64,000 nucleotides of DNA, from positions 33,695,769 through 33,759,768 of the forward strand of contig NC_061514.1 in the NCBI RefSeq assembly GCF_022539505.1. The letters are read 5' to 3'. Of this stretch, positions 1-12,185 are shown one piece after another. Numbering within the stretch: position 1 is the stretch's first letter; each line of letters starts with the position of its first letter. The DNA comes from Lolium rigidum. Taxonomy: Eukaryota; Streptophyta; Magnoliopsida; Poales; Poaceae. The notes beneath the pieces are model-generated. The model saw nothing but the letters and a program-made list of their open reading frames with translations, did no database searches and had not been told where the DNA came from. The position numbers and the translations under genes are program-made.

Positions 1-715
1 AGGGACTCCACCTCCCCATGGCCGGCCAACCCTAGAGGGTGGAGTCCAAGGTGGACTCCACCAAAGGGGGCCGGCCACCCCTCCACATGGAAGGGGGAAT
101 CCCACCTCAAGTGGGATTCCCACCTTGGGTAGGTTTCCTACTACATGGAAGGTTCTAGTGTTGGGGTCTTATTCGAAGACTTGTAGTCCAACACTTGGGG
201 ATCCACCTATATAATGAGGGGCATAGGGGAGGGGCCGGCCACCACAACCACCCCACCTTGGCCGCACCCAAGGAGGCCGGCCACCCCCTCTCCCAAACCC
301 TAGCCGCCCCCTCTCTCCTCCTCTTCTCCCGCACGCTTAGCGAAGCTCCGCCGGAGATCTCCACCACCACCGACACCACGCCGTCGTGCTGCCGGATTCA
401 AGAGGAGCTACTACTTCAGCTGCCCGCTGGAATGGGGAGGTGGACGTCGTCTTCATCAACAACCGAACGTGTGACCGAGTACGGAGGTGCTGCCCGTTCG
501 TGGCGCCGTGATCAAGATCTTCTACGCGCTTTTGCAAGCGGCAAGTGAACGTCTACCGCAGCAACAAGAGCCTCATCTTGTAGGCTTTGGAATCTCTTCA
601 AGGGTGAGACTCGATAATCCCCTCGTTGCTACCGTCTTCTAGATTGCATCTTGGCTTGGATTGCGTTCTCGCGGTAGGAAATTTTTTGTTTTCTATGCAA
701 CGAATCTCTACAAGA
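1..715 (+). mobile_element. Copia (BARE/Angela-like) LTR, 3' part
   Basis: The stretch holds a TATA-like CCTATATAATGAGG near 207, a GC-rich transcribed leader, and then the ending typical of pooid Copia LTRs (a run reading GCGGTAGGAAATTTTTTG followed by TCTATGCAACGA) at about 673-715. This is the downstream half of an LTR read in the + direction. The upstream half is not contiguous with it: the related 5' LTR half at 1320-2120 points the other way. Short translations across it are leader sequence rather than genes. The family name is inference from remembered LTR ends. Confidence 0.6.
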
Positions 716-1319
716 GTACCAACTAGCTACTGCTAGAACCCGTAGTCCATGGGGGAACTACTCACGGAGCATGATGGAGGCGGTGGCGTCGATGGAGATG
801 GCTTCCGGGGGCACTTCCCCGTCCCGGCAGGATGCCGGAACAGAGACTTCTGTCCCCCGAATTGGAGTTTCGCGATGGCGGCGGCGGCCCTCGAGTCTTT
901 CTGGAGTTTCGTCAATTCGTATCGCGTTTTTAGGTCGAAAGGGCTTATATAGGCGAAGAGGCGGCGCAAGGAGGAGCCTGGGGCCTCCTCACCATAGGCT
1001 GGCGCGGCCAGGCCTGGGGCCACGCTGCCTTATGGTGTGGTGGCCCTCTGGCCCGCCTCCGACTCTCATTCGGTGTTCTGGGGTCTTCCGGGAAAAATAA
1101 GATACTGGGTCTTTGTTTCGTCGAATTCCGAGAATATTGCTCGAATGACCTTTTCGGAACCAAAAACAACGAAAACAGAACCGGCACCGTGGCATCTTGT
1201 TAATAGGTTAGTTCCGGAAAACGCATAAAAACATTATAAAGTGTGAGCAAAACATGTAGGTATTGTCATAAAACAAACATGGAACATCAGAAATTATAGA
1301 TACGTTGGAGACGTATCAA
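716..1319 (-). mobile_element. Gypsy LTR fragment (TGATACGTCTCC family)
   Basis: Read on the minus strand this begins TGATACGTCTCCAACGTATC at 1319 and follows the same order of landmarks as the two complete LTRs at 19887 and 24851: the AACCTATTAACAAGATGCC block, a CCTATATAAGCCC promoter-like site and a GGCATCCTGCCGG block. It stops near 716, so only about the first 600 of some 1,500 LTR bases remain. It lies inside Copia LTR sequence and is a diverged, truncated relative of the intact element in the AGO intron. Confidence 0.75.
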
Positions 1320-2120
1320 CATGGTTGAGACTCCTCTCCGACCAATAACAAATAACGGTATCTGGAGATCCATAATGACTCCCACATATTCAACGATAAC
1401 TTAGTGATCGATTGAACCATTTACATATGATACCGATTCCCTTTGTCACGCGATATTTTACTTGACCGAGGTTTGATCATAGGTATCTCCATACCTTGTT
1501 CAACCTTGTCTCTGACAAGTACTCTTTACTCGTACTGTGGCATGTCATCTCTTATGAACCATTCATGTGCTTGCAAGCTAATCAGGCGACATTTCACCGA
1601 GAGGGTCCAGAGTATATCTATCCGTCATCGGGATGGAAAAATCCCACTCTTGATCCATATGCCTCAACTCATACTTTCCGAATACTTAATCCCACCTTTA
1701 TGACCACCCATTTACGTAGTGGCGTTTGATTTAATCAAAGTACCCTTCCGGTATAAGTGATTTACATGATCTCATGGTCGAATGACTAGGTAACTATGTA
1801 TCGAAAGATTATAGCAAACTGAACTTAATGACGTGATCTTATGCTACGCTTATTTGGGTGTATGTCCATTATATCATTCACCTAATGACATAACCTTGTT
1901 ATTAATAACATCCAATGTTCATGATCACGAAACCATGATCATCTATTAATCAACAAGCTAGTTATACAAGAGGCTTACTAGGGACTCCTTGTTGTTTACA
2001 TAACACACATGTATCAATGTTTTAGTTAATACAATTATAGCATGGTATGCAAATATTTATCATAAACACATAGATATATAATAACCACTTTATTATTGCC
2101 TCTTGGGCATATCTCCAACA
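1320..2120 (-). mobile_element. Copia (BARE/Angela-like) LTR, 5' part
   Basis: The minus strand starts TGTTGGAGATATGCCCAAGA at 2120, the usual start of this Copia LTR group, and runs about 800 bases before it is cut by the Gypsy LTR fragment. It is immediately preceded (minus-strand sense) by a purine-rich GAGTGGGAGAC, the polypurine tract, so this is the 3' LTR of the element whose internal region occupies 2121-4690. Confidence 0.7.
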
Positions 2121-4690
2121 GTCTCCCACTCGCACTAGAGTCAATAATCTAGTTTAAATTTGTAAAGATATAACACCTTGGCCTTCTGGTGCTTATCATG
2201 TTTTGCTCACGGGAGAGGTTTTAGTCAACGGATCTGACACACTCAGAAACGTATGTATTTTGCAATTCATTTGCGTCTCAACGCATCACTCATTTTCCAA
2301 ATGAGTCGGCATTAATCATATATGTTCAGTCTTCTGGTGGAACCTTAATTCCGCGGTCTGAAAAAATGTCACTAATATTGTCATACACAATATAGCTTCA
2401 AAGTTCTGACACTATCGGAACTACACCAAGTTCTCAAAGAACTTCTCGACTTTAAACATCCTCAGTCATTGTCAAAACAATGACATGCTCTGCCTTTGTT
2501 TGTAGAATCCGTCACAATATTTAGAACTCATCTAAATCTAGAATAGACTTCTTCTAGCTCATTGTGCTACCTTTTAATCAACACTTAGCCTAATTGAGAT
2601 TGAAATTTTATTTTTATATGTGACCAAACTAATATCGGTGCAACACCTTACAACGATTTGTTTGTCATTACCCCATATAAAACTATATATATATATCCTT
2701 AGTTCTTCTAAAGCACTCAGGGATATTCTTAGTGTTGTACAATGATCATTACATGAATCATTCTGGTATATGCTCTTAACACTTTAGATCATAGGACATC
2801 TGATTTTGTACATATTATACGTGATCTAAAATCACTCATGTGTTTTTACTCATCGAGTGTCAAATACACTCAAGTCTTGTTAAACATTCACATGAAAAGA
2901 ACACCTTCTTAATATTTATAAATTGAACTACTTCAATATTCATTCTATGTACTATAACTTAAACTTATTATGTGTTTCAATCTATCTTCATAGATCTTGA
3001 CACTAAATATGTTTTAGTTCATATCTTTTCATTGAAGTTGATTCTCAACGAAACCTTTTAATCAAGTATATAATTACATCATTTATAATTAATGATATGT
3101 CATCCACGTAAAATATTATAAGTATGTCTCAGCGCTCCCACTTATTTTCTTGCAAAAGCAAGCATCTTCATCGTTTCTTGATGAAATCAAAAACTCTTTG
3201 ATTATTTCATCCGGTGAAGATTCCAACTCCGTGATACTCACTTCATCCAGTGAAGTTTGTATACCTATCTAGTATTTCACGGACTAGCAAAACTCTTGGT
3301 TGTATCTTGTATACACCTTTAATACACACTTCTGTTGAGTAATGTGTTTTTCCATCCTACTAGCATATCTCATAAAATAAATATGTAGCGATTACTAGAA
3401 TAATCCACATAGACTATAAGCATCGCTATGGAAGATCTAATCTTATCATAGTCAACTCTTTGCATTTTGTCATAAACAACTTTTCGACAAGTCGAGCTTC
3501 TTCAAGGATATTCCATCCAAGTCCATCAATATAATAGATCCATTTACTTTCAAAAAGTATTCACCTATCTTGGATTTCATGGCGGATAGCCATTTTAACG
3601 GAGTCAGGGCTCATCATTACTTCTTTGTATGTAGTTGGTTTATCATTGTTCAAAATCAATCCTTTGTTCACAAATCATTTATTTGATCACAAAATAAACC
3701 ATACTTACAAGGTTCAATAGGTATTTTGATCTCCATGACTATAACATTTTGTAGACATGGGAGCCATGATCATCGTGGCCGCTTCCAGAACCATTTCTGA
3801 TGCTGCGCTACTCTGATCACCATGCTCAGGTTCATCAACCTTATCAAGTTCTATTGTCCTCCCACTCAAATACTTCGCTAGAAACAATTTCTTAGAAATA
3901 AGAAACATTGACAAACACTTTTGTCTTTGACTTCATAGTGGAAAGAATTCCCAATCATTCTCTGGGATAACCAACAAAGACATTCATCCAATTTTGGTTG
4001 TAAACTCATTTACTTATGCTATGCATACCAAAATTTTAAGAAATGACTATTAGGGTCTATACCCATGCCATAACTCATATGGTGTCATTTCAACGGATTT
4101 ATGATGATGCTCTATTTAGTGTAAAAGCGGTAGTCTCTAAAGCATTAATCCACAAAATATAATGGCATCATTTTATTTTATCTCATCATTAATCCAACAA
4201 GGTTTGGATACGTCTCTCGGATACTCTATCATCACTATGATACTCCAAGAAATGTGAGTTGTAGAAAAATTTCATAACTCTCTTAGATGTTCGCTAAAAC
4301 TCGTAATTCAAATATTTCCACCATGATCGAATCATAGATATTTGACTTTTCTATTATGATGATTTCCACTTCATGCTGAAATTTATTTGAATCCATTCAA
4401 ATGTTTCGAACTTCTTTCTTATCGAATAAATATATCCACATATATATACTCAATTCATTGTTGGAAATTTTCATGAAGTAGAAGAATCTCCCGCACACAA
4501 CTATGCCCAGTGAACCACATATATCATCATGTATGTTTCCACTAAGTTAGTTGCCCGTTCAACTCTTTGCCTATGAACGGTATTTTAGTCATTCTCTTTT
4601 AGAAGAGATTTGCAAGCGCCAAATGATTCGAAAATCAAGTGACTCCAAAAATCCATTTGCATGGAGTTCCTTCATGCGTTCCTTTCTAAC
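2121..4690 (-). mobile_element. Degenerate Copia internal region
   Basis: This AT-rich stretch adjoins the polypurine tract at 2121-2133 and appears to be the 3' part of a Copia polyprotein region on the minus strand. No long frame survives. The best remnant is a 66-codon minus frame at 3714-3914 with a Ser-Gly-Arg-Thr stretch like the linker between integrase and reverse transcriptase. Stops and frameshifts are frequent, so it is a relic. No host gene is visible here. Confidence 0.5.
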
Positions 4691-5476
4691 ATGACCTAAA
4701 TGGCGGTTCCACTAAGAGAGGTCGAGGGTGTGACCATGGCGGCCGGAGGAACAACCTCGCCGGTGGAAATCATCCGTGGACTTCCCCTATCTCCTGGCAA
4801 GAAGTTTCGTGTGGAGGTCGTGCTAGAGGATAACGATGGGGATGAGGAGCATGGGATCCACCACGGGGAGCACTCTTTTCACCACACGCGGCAGGCTGTC
4901 AAGGCGGAGGACGGGACGAGTCTGATCCCCCGGGGGAATCAGATCATTTTCCTAATATTTTTGGCAAGTAAGCTGTGAGTTGATGGCCCTACTTATTAGT
5001 GCCACCTAGAGTTCAAAGATTGGCAATGCTTTATTACGTTAAGGATGGAAATTTTGGCAAGTAGTGACTCACACAAAAATCAATCAATAGTCAGATCTTG
5101 AGCGGAGATAGGAAGAATAGATTAGAGGATCCGGATTGTTTTAATGATGACCACCAAAATGCGTTGAGTGTCAAACGACCAACTCTCGTTTAATAGTAGA
5201 AGATGGTTATCCAGGTTGACTAACGTGAATCCCTTTGACATCTGACGGCAACGGTATTTTGGCAACAGGAACCTTAACGGCAGTGCTACTTTGACCATTT
5301 TGGTTTTCCCAATGGTATTTTGGAACTCTAGATTTCCACTAGTGGCATTGTGGCTATTCTCTCCAGGAATTCCGGTGTCCCGAACGTTCCGGTATGCAGC
5401 TCCTCTCTTGTTACGGATCCACAAATCACAAATCTACCTTGGTCTCCCAGTCATCAACTCATCATCTGTCGCTGGC
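4691..5476. other. Unassigned stretch, probably including the EHD 3' flank
   Basis: A GC-richer patch at 4700-4978 reads as a 92-codon plus-strand frame with acidic and His-rich stretches and no domain I recognise. It begins where the Copia relic ends, so captured or transposon sequence is likely. From about 5100 to 5476 the DNA lies just past the stop codon of the minus-strand EHD gene and probably includes its 3' untranslated region. Nothing else can be supported. Confidence 0.3.
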
Positions 5477-8400
5477 TCACTGGTAGGGGTTCCTGAACTG
5501 CTTGAGGAGGTCGGGGATGTCGTAGGCGAGCATGTCGTCCACGCCTTGCACCATCTTGGGCCGCAGCCGCTCGAACCGGTCGAAGTTGTAGGCGCTCAGC
5601 ATCTCCCGGTACTCATCCACGCTTGGGAAGTCGCCGGCGGGGAGGTGCATCTCCTTCTGAACCTTGGTGAACTGCTCGTCGAGGGTCTCCAGCAGCTTCT
5701 GCTGCGCCTTGGCTTTCCCCATCAGCGCCGGCATCTCCTTCTTCAGATGGCTGATGATGTGGGCGTGCACCTTCGCCGACCGAGCACGCTTCACAAACTC
5801 GTTGATCTGCCAACAAAAATCGTTGCCAACATTTCTCGGGTTTAACTCGGTCAGTTGACTTCTGAACGTTAGCGAACCTTTAATCTCGGTTCATACTGAT
5901 CAGCCTGCTTACCCGGCGGTCGCAGGCCTTCTTGGGGATGTCGTTCAGGTCGGACATCAGGTCCTCCTGTTCTCGCTCAAACAGCTCCGTGCCCAGCGGC
6001 CCGGCCGCCGTCTCCCGGATCGGCTTGTCGTTGAACGATCTGCACAAGAAGATAGTTTAGTGTAATCATCATTGACGGTGCTGCATTGTTTAAATACGGA
6101 GTACTATTATCTTAGATCGATCAGTGGGTTGACGCTGTACCCTATGTACACACGCATGACCTCTGGCGTGTTCAGGACTTTGCCCAGCGACCATAGCAGT
6201 GCGCCGTAGACTCTCATCAGCTGCAAATATATTCAACAAAACAAAACCGAACTTGTCAATTTGCTCACAATCTATGTGGATAGATACCATATCGTCTGCC
6301 ACTTGTCCTGCGGAAAGCTTCATAAATAAAATATGTATAAATCTGATCTCACCTGATATAGCAGTTGCTTTGAAATATCTTAATTCGATATTCAGTTATC
6401 TGGCACTTAGATATGGAACCTTCAAGGAGTATAAATATGTACATTATTGCTTATTTGCTTTCACTTTTAGTTATCTGTTGCTTTCAATAACCTCATATAT
6501 TTTATTTGCTGCCACTTGGGATATGAAAACTTCAAATATGTGTACACCGGTGTTTTCACGAATAAAACTGGAATATGCTCAAATATCGAAGGCTAGAGGA
6601 AGGCATGCAATAGGCAGGCACATTCACCTGCTGCGCGTCAACTTGGTCTGCCTTGTTGAGGACTATCCGTATCTTGTCGTCGTGTCCACGAAGTGACATG
6701 ATCACACGCTTGAACTCGTCGCTGATGTCGAGCTTATGGGGGTCAAATAGGAGAAGGATAAGGTCACACTTGGCTGCGAACCATGATGTAACTCCAGTGA
6801 AATCGTAGCTACGCTGCGTCCTCTGCTTCTCCCCTGATAGAACTCCAGGAGTGTCCACGAAGCTAATATGATCCAGTAACTTGGCAAAGAAAATTAGACT
6901 GACTGTTAGTTCTTTTCTCTAAAAATACAAAATACTTGTGAGAGAACTACTCGGTGCAACAGAGGGTATACTGGATGAGGCATCTGAGAACACTCAAATT
7001 TCGATAAAAATGCCGTTCCGAACGATGACAGGCCACTGTATGGCATGTCAGCCTGCACAGCAATTGTGTTCCCAGGAATGCATCTTTCATCTGGACCAGA
7101 CTACAAAAGTAGAAAAGTGTATTATCAAAACAGGAGTGGAAGATATATATACAGGACTAAAAACATGCAAACTAGCATTAACCAAAGTTAGGCAGGGAGT
7201 GACATTGACATATTCATAGAGAACTTACAGTAATAACAACAAATCTATCAGTTGTAGGCTCTGGGCCAATATGGGCACCTAAAGAGAACACCAAAGATAC
7301 TATTAAAATGGTAGACAATAAATGACGAGATGCAAAGGAAAAGGTACAACTGATTCTCAAATCCTAATTACTAAAAGAAGGAAAACGAAGGAACAACAAC
7401 CCATCTTTGCTTACCTGGATAACTTGTCTTTAGTAAATGCTTTATGAATGTGGTTTTTCCGGTGGAGTATTGACCCAATAGCATGACCATTGGCTTCGCA
7501 TCAAAATCACTGCTAGTCTATAAAAGAGATAACTTAAAAAACATGACATGTGATTAATGAAAAGACAGAGCTCCTCCAGGTTGCGCCAAAAGAAAAACTA
7601 TAAGTCAAGCCTGTAAATTTGGAATATAAGACAGGCAATATTTATCATCTTAGGCTATGCAAGTTTCAAAATTAAGCTGTAGAAATGAAGAATGCAAGCA
7701 TCATTTTTATATAGAACAAGCAGAGACACATGATTAGCTCAAAGGAACCCTCCTTTGACAAATGCACACAGGTTGAATGAGATTTGGACATTTATTTTCT
7801 GGTGTAAAGTTTGGTAATCTTCTGCTTATTTAACAAAATGACGTTATCTATGTCGCAGTTATAGGAGCTTATTTACGTACAAAATTCTCAGATCATTATA
7901 GTATTCTAGAGGAAAAGGCAAATAAACGTTTTAAACCAAGTGTAACACGGGAGAAACTCAGCACAAGGGCGAAGGACAATATGATAAGGCTCACCAACAA
8001 AGGTGAAACGAAGTCATTATACTGATAGGTTTTTTCTAATGGCCTCAACTTCTCAATGTATGATTTCTTTAGTCCATCGATGATCGAGGTAACTGATTTC
8101 AAAGCAATCTGCAAAAATGGAAAATGTTTATTAGAATGCAATCCTTAGTGAAATAATCATGCAATTCTTCAAGAAACAATACATTCTGAAACCATCTGCA
8201 GTTCTACACACAACTCATTGATGTACCTTCTTTCCCGACTTCGAGTTAAACCAGTTAGCTGACACAGGTGATTCAACCGGATGGTACGCTGCATGACCAA
8301 CAAGAATAACAATCTGAATTAGCCTGCGGATGAAATGGGAAAAGAATTGCTCGGCTTGCACTTAGGTAGTAATGAAACAACTCATACCAACAATATCGGA

Positions 8401-9465
8401 GCCGCTCTTATTTCCATTACTCTTTTTCTTCTAGGATATCAAATAGAAAATAAGTTGGGTGAACAATTAAGGCAGTACTATATGCTGCTGCAGCTGTATT
8501 TTCTGATGCAATTGAACTAAAGATTAATGTACACATACTAGTTTTTTATCCAGACCTTCCATTGTCGGAGGCTGCAAACTACCCAAATCTGAAGTAGCAA
8601 GAAACACTTAATTAGAATTGGTTTGTTCTGGCACATCCATGAAAATTGACGGGTAATGCGTATAAACTCTACCTGCATGTGAAAGGGTGTCTTGACTGAT
8701 CTCCTGCCCTGCCTGTGCCAGAGAAACCAGCTGCACATTCCCACCCAATTAAATTTTTAACGTATGATCAGTTGCAAGAACATATCCACATGTGCAGAAG
8801 CAGAAATGAAACAGAGCAGTGTCATGGACGAACCTGCATAGCGGTCATAAACTCTGAGAATCCAAGATAACCCTGACGTTTGGAATCAGCAATCGCCCAA
8901 ACCTGAAGAACCAAACAACAAACAAGTGTTGGTAACAGAGGTGCAGTTTTTGTTTCCTTTCTGAGAATGTAACAGAGGTATAGAGTCTCCGTGAAGATGA
9001 AAATTCAGTATACGCGGCGTCAGAAAAAAAACAGAGCAAGATCTGAACTTGAATGTGCATATCAGAGATGTCGTAAAAATGTCTAACGACTGCCGTGTCC
9101 GTGCAGTAACCGATAATCGTAGATCAGATCACATGATACAGCAACGCGGATGATTCGACCGACGGCTGTAATTGTGCATCACAAGGTTGCCGGAATTCAA
9201 TTCACCTGCTTGAGGTCATCCCTGGAGAGGTTGGACATGGCGAAGAACTTGAGCGCGTCTCTCCCCGTCAGCCGCCCGTCGCCGTCTTCCCGCAGCCACA
9301 CCAGAAACAATCACGCTCAGCAACACGCGAAATCGAATACAATGGGGGCGTGGAGGACGGATGCTGTAGCGAACCGTCGTCGGCGAGGTAGAACCAGCGG
9401 AGGTAGAGGCTGCGCTGCTCCTTGGGGCCCCATCTCGTGGGCGACGAGTCCGCCGACGACGCCAT
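5477..9465 (-). CDS. EHD: EH domain-containing protein (EHD-type dynamin-like ATPase)
   Basis: EHD proteins bind nucleotide, oligomerise on membranes and act in endocytosis and endosome recycling. Fourteen exons (minus): 9465-9375, 9285-9206, 8902-8834, 8730-8673, 8588-8539, 8288-8227, 8108-7995, 7517-7415, 7278-7229, 7100-6972, 6879-6628, 6220-6141, 6039-5913, 5806-5477. Exons 1-3 encode an N-terminal EH domain with an EF-hand loop ([10 protein letters not shown]), the plant arrangement. Exon 8 carries the P-loop GQYSTGKTT, exon 11 the DTPG and NKAD switches, and the last exon the helical C-terminus ending FRNPYQ. The start is the ATG giving MASSADSS before the EH domain. The product would be about 531 residues, normal for the family. 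Every junction is GT-AG and in phase except exon 5 to 6, where the obvious donor (CTA|GTATGT) leaves the frame one base short. An alternative donor after GAAG in exon 5 restores phase but removes about six residues. Confidence 0.92.
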
Positions 9466-10060
9466 CCCGGCCTCGTTTCTCTCCGGCGGGATGGGGAGAG
9501 AGGGCCGACGAGACCTGGAGCCGAGGAATGCCGCGCGCGCGCACTGGGTGGCGCGGGTTAACGGCCGTGATCGCGCGCCGCGGGAAATGCGGCGGCGTTG
9601 CCCGGCGTCTTGACTCGGCCTTGGGCTCCTCGATCGAATGATCGGATCGGCCGAGAGGGCCGGCCACGCCAGCCCCGTGTTTTCAGCCATGACAGCCCAG
9701 CCATAGCAGGCCGAGGCCCGACATGGTTTCAGATTTCGGATATCAGATAATTATTTAACACAAACACATGTTACTTTCGTGTGTTGAATGTTCTTTTATC
9801 TACCCTTCCTTATTATAAAAAAACACTGATGCTTTTTTTTTTGCAAAAATAATGATGTTCTTTGTTCATTTAATCCACAAAGCTGTATTTTTTTGTACTA
9901 TTAAAAAGGGCCCCAAAATAAGACCCTGATTCCATTTCAAGAACAAAGACTTGATAGTAGTACAGCTGAAAAAACATAATAGCAGTACACCAGTCTCATA
10001 TAACTATTTTGTTATGAAGGAAATTTTAAAAACTACCCCCACCCCCCCATACACTACTCT
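9466..10060. other. EHD 5' flank and intergenic DNA
   Basis: The GC-rich 9466-9700 stretch lies upstream of the EHD start codon and probably holds its 5' untranslated region and core promoter. Open frames on both strands there are shadows of GC-rich sequence. From 9720 to 10060 the DNA is AT-rich with no feature I can name. Confidence 0.4.
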
Positions 10061-10240
10061 CACCTCTTTGTATGTGGGCGAGACGAGACCAAGCCAAAGG
10101 TACCACTACATACATCCAAAGGTACCAACCACTACATACAGAAAGACATGATAACATTTACAAAATACATATCATTTTGGCTCATATGTCTCATACATTC
10201 CTTGTAGCTTGATCTCGTCTCACCCACATACAAAGGGGTG
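10061..10240. repeat. Inverted-repeat (MITE-like) element
   Basis: A 30-base arm at 10061-10090 (containing TTTGTATGTGGG) is matched by the reverse complement of 10211-10240 at 27 of 30 positions. The interval is short and has no coding sequence. It looks like a small foldback or MITE-type element. I could not define a target duplication, so the superfamily is unknown. Confidence 0.5.
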
Positions 10241-10427
10241 ATTTTGGTAGCCTAAGCCCATTTTGAGTCTCCAGGATCATAACCTATCCAAAACAAGATT
10301 CGAACCATATTCTCTATGTTGAATAGCTCGTGAATGATTTTCTGGCTGGAGAGTACGCAAAGCTCTTGTCACATATGAACTTGCCTTTAACCTCACCTCT
10401 TGTTCACATGATGATCTTATCTCTTCC

Positions 10428-10686
10428 CTACCATAACCACCGCCACGCTGCTATCCACAAAGCCGGGCAGAAGTCCTACCACGATGGCGCGCGGAAACAT
10501 TACCATGCTAACAAGTGATAACGGTGCCCACGGCGGTTACCACCATGGATTACCACCTCTCACGTACCACAACTACAATTGCATCCACGAAGCCGAGCAC
10601 AAGGCCTACCATGACGTCACACGAAAATACCACCATGTCGCTACCGACGACGCTGACCACATTGGTTACCACCATGGATTACCACA
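10428..10686 (+). repeat. Degenerate 129-bp tandem repeat coding a His/Tyr-rich peptide
   Basis: Two copies of a unit lie head to tail. The landmark GGTTACCACCATGGATTACC recurs at 10535 and 10664, a spacing of 129 bases or 43 codons. Translation of both units gives His/Tyr/Ala-rich peptides with recurring YHD and GYHHGLP. The first unit contains a stop and is not an intact frame with the second. It may be the remnant of a repeat-protein exon; no promoter or flanking exon was recognised. Confidence 0.45.
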
Positions 10687-11817
10687 ATTATCCATTGCAG
10701 TAAATATTGCTATCGCTATTTTGATCGTAAATTTTAAGAGGGAGGGGACATTTGGAGCTCGATCGTGCTCGGGTGAGCCAAAACACACTCAGAATAACTT
10801 ATTTATGTGTCCTTAATTTGTTGAAAATATTCTATGTTGTGTGAAGTTCACTAACATACTAGCTACTCCTTCCACTGCGAATTTAGTCGACACAGAGGAA
10901 GACTAGCACGGTGTACCGATCAGATGTTAGTGTGTCAATTTTTAATGACCGGAGGTTGTACTTTCTCCATCCACCAAGTATTGCATCTCCATCCGTTCCT
11001 CTGAAACCTTTGTGTGACTAGAAAAAATTAAGTTGCAACTCATGATTAATACGAACGCAACACATTTCGTGGTCCTGAGGTTGACTGAGAAATAAGCTAT
11101 TTAACAGTCGACTATGTATTTAGAGAAACCGATTTGGCCTACATTAATTTCACAGTGAAGTTACACAAATATTTTTACCAGATGTCCAAATATGTACTCT
11201 CAGTAATTTCCCCCGCGAAAACAATGACCGAGTTGTCCCACCAAGTTTGAGTCTGCGGCACGCGAGGCACGCTCCACGCGCGGGTGGGCGCGATGAGACG
11301 GCGGCGCACGAGGGCCGAGGCGACCTGGTCGCTGGGTCAAAGGCGTATGGAGCCGTGGGGCCCACTCCGATGCGTCTCATCCCGTCCAGTCGCCGCGTGA
11401 AAAGCCGTGCGCCAGCTGAGCCCTGTCTCTACCTCGGGCCACGCGAGCGCGTGCCGCGTGCCGGCGGGAGCTCGCTCGACTCGAGTACCGAGCCGTCTGC
11501 TGCTGACCGGTGGGCTCGGCGTGGTGTGGTAGGTGCCACCGTCTGCACGGTGTAATGGCGATTGGGGCCTCTGCAGGTGGGTGGCACCGCGCGCAGGTTG
11601 CAGGGAGCGGAGTCATGGCCGGAGCAGGAGGAGAGGGTAGCGGCTGATTCGTCTGGGATGGGACCGCGCACCAGCTCCCCGCCGTTTTCCTGTCCAAACA
11701 TTACACAGGATGTGACGACAAAGTGACCACAAGATGACCATTTTTGTACTTACCTCCATTCCTCTTACGCTATCTTTAGATCATCAATTTAATCAATGTA
11801 ACACAAGATATTTACTA
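10687..11817. other. Intergenic DNA with a GC-rich patch
   Basis: Mostly AT-rich and without recognisable features, except 11210-11700, which is strongly GC- and CpG-rich and open in several frames on both strands. None of those translations shows a domain, and their compositions (Arg, Pro, Ala) are what GC-rich noncoding DNA gives. It may be a captured or abandoned first exon or a promoter island. Confidence 0.35.
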
Positions 11818-11941
11818 CTCCCTTCGTCCATAAATAGATGTTAAAGATTTATTTAAATTTGGACGTATCTATACACTAAATTGTGTCTAGATACATTCAA
11901 ATTTAGACAAATTTTTGGCATCTATTTATGGACAGAGAGAG
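11818..11941. mobile_element. Stowaway-type MITE
   Basis: A 124-bp palindromic element begins CTCCCTTCGTCCATAAATAG and ends with its near inverse (CTATTTATGGACAGAGAGAG). It is flanked by TA on both sides (11816-11817 and 11942-11943). These ends and the TA duplication define Stowaway (Tc1/mariner-type) MITEs of grasses. No coding capacity. Confidence 0.85.
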
Positions 11942-12185
11942 TACAAAATATATATTATTGGAAATTTCATATATTATACTTTTTAATGATCTAATTTTTA
12001 TAGTGTAAAATTTATATTATATTTGTCAAATTGATGATTTTGGGGGTGGTAATTTAAATGGTACTCTTTTCACTCACAGTTATCTTGCATTCTAGGTTTA
12101 TCCAAAATCAAAATTCTAAAGTTTGATCAACAATAGAGGAAAAACATCAACATCAATAATGTCAAATGCATATAGTAATTTAGAA

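Noticed and set aside
5291..5858. 184-codon plus-strand frame over the EHD last exon
   Set aside because: It is the exact antisense of EHD exon 14, whose minus-strand translation is clearly conserved.
9150..9690. Long open frames on both strands over EHD exons 1-2
   Set aside because: They lie on or beside the first EHD exons in other frames and cover its GC-rich leader. Only the minus frame starting at 9465 gives EH-domain sequence.
11377..11701. Two minus-strand frames of about 100 codons in a GC-rich patch
   Set aside because: Composition is Arg/Pro/Ala/Ser without domain or start context, and comparable frames occur on the other strand.
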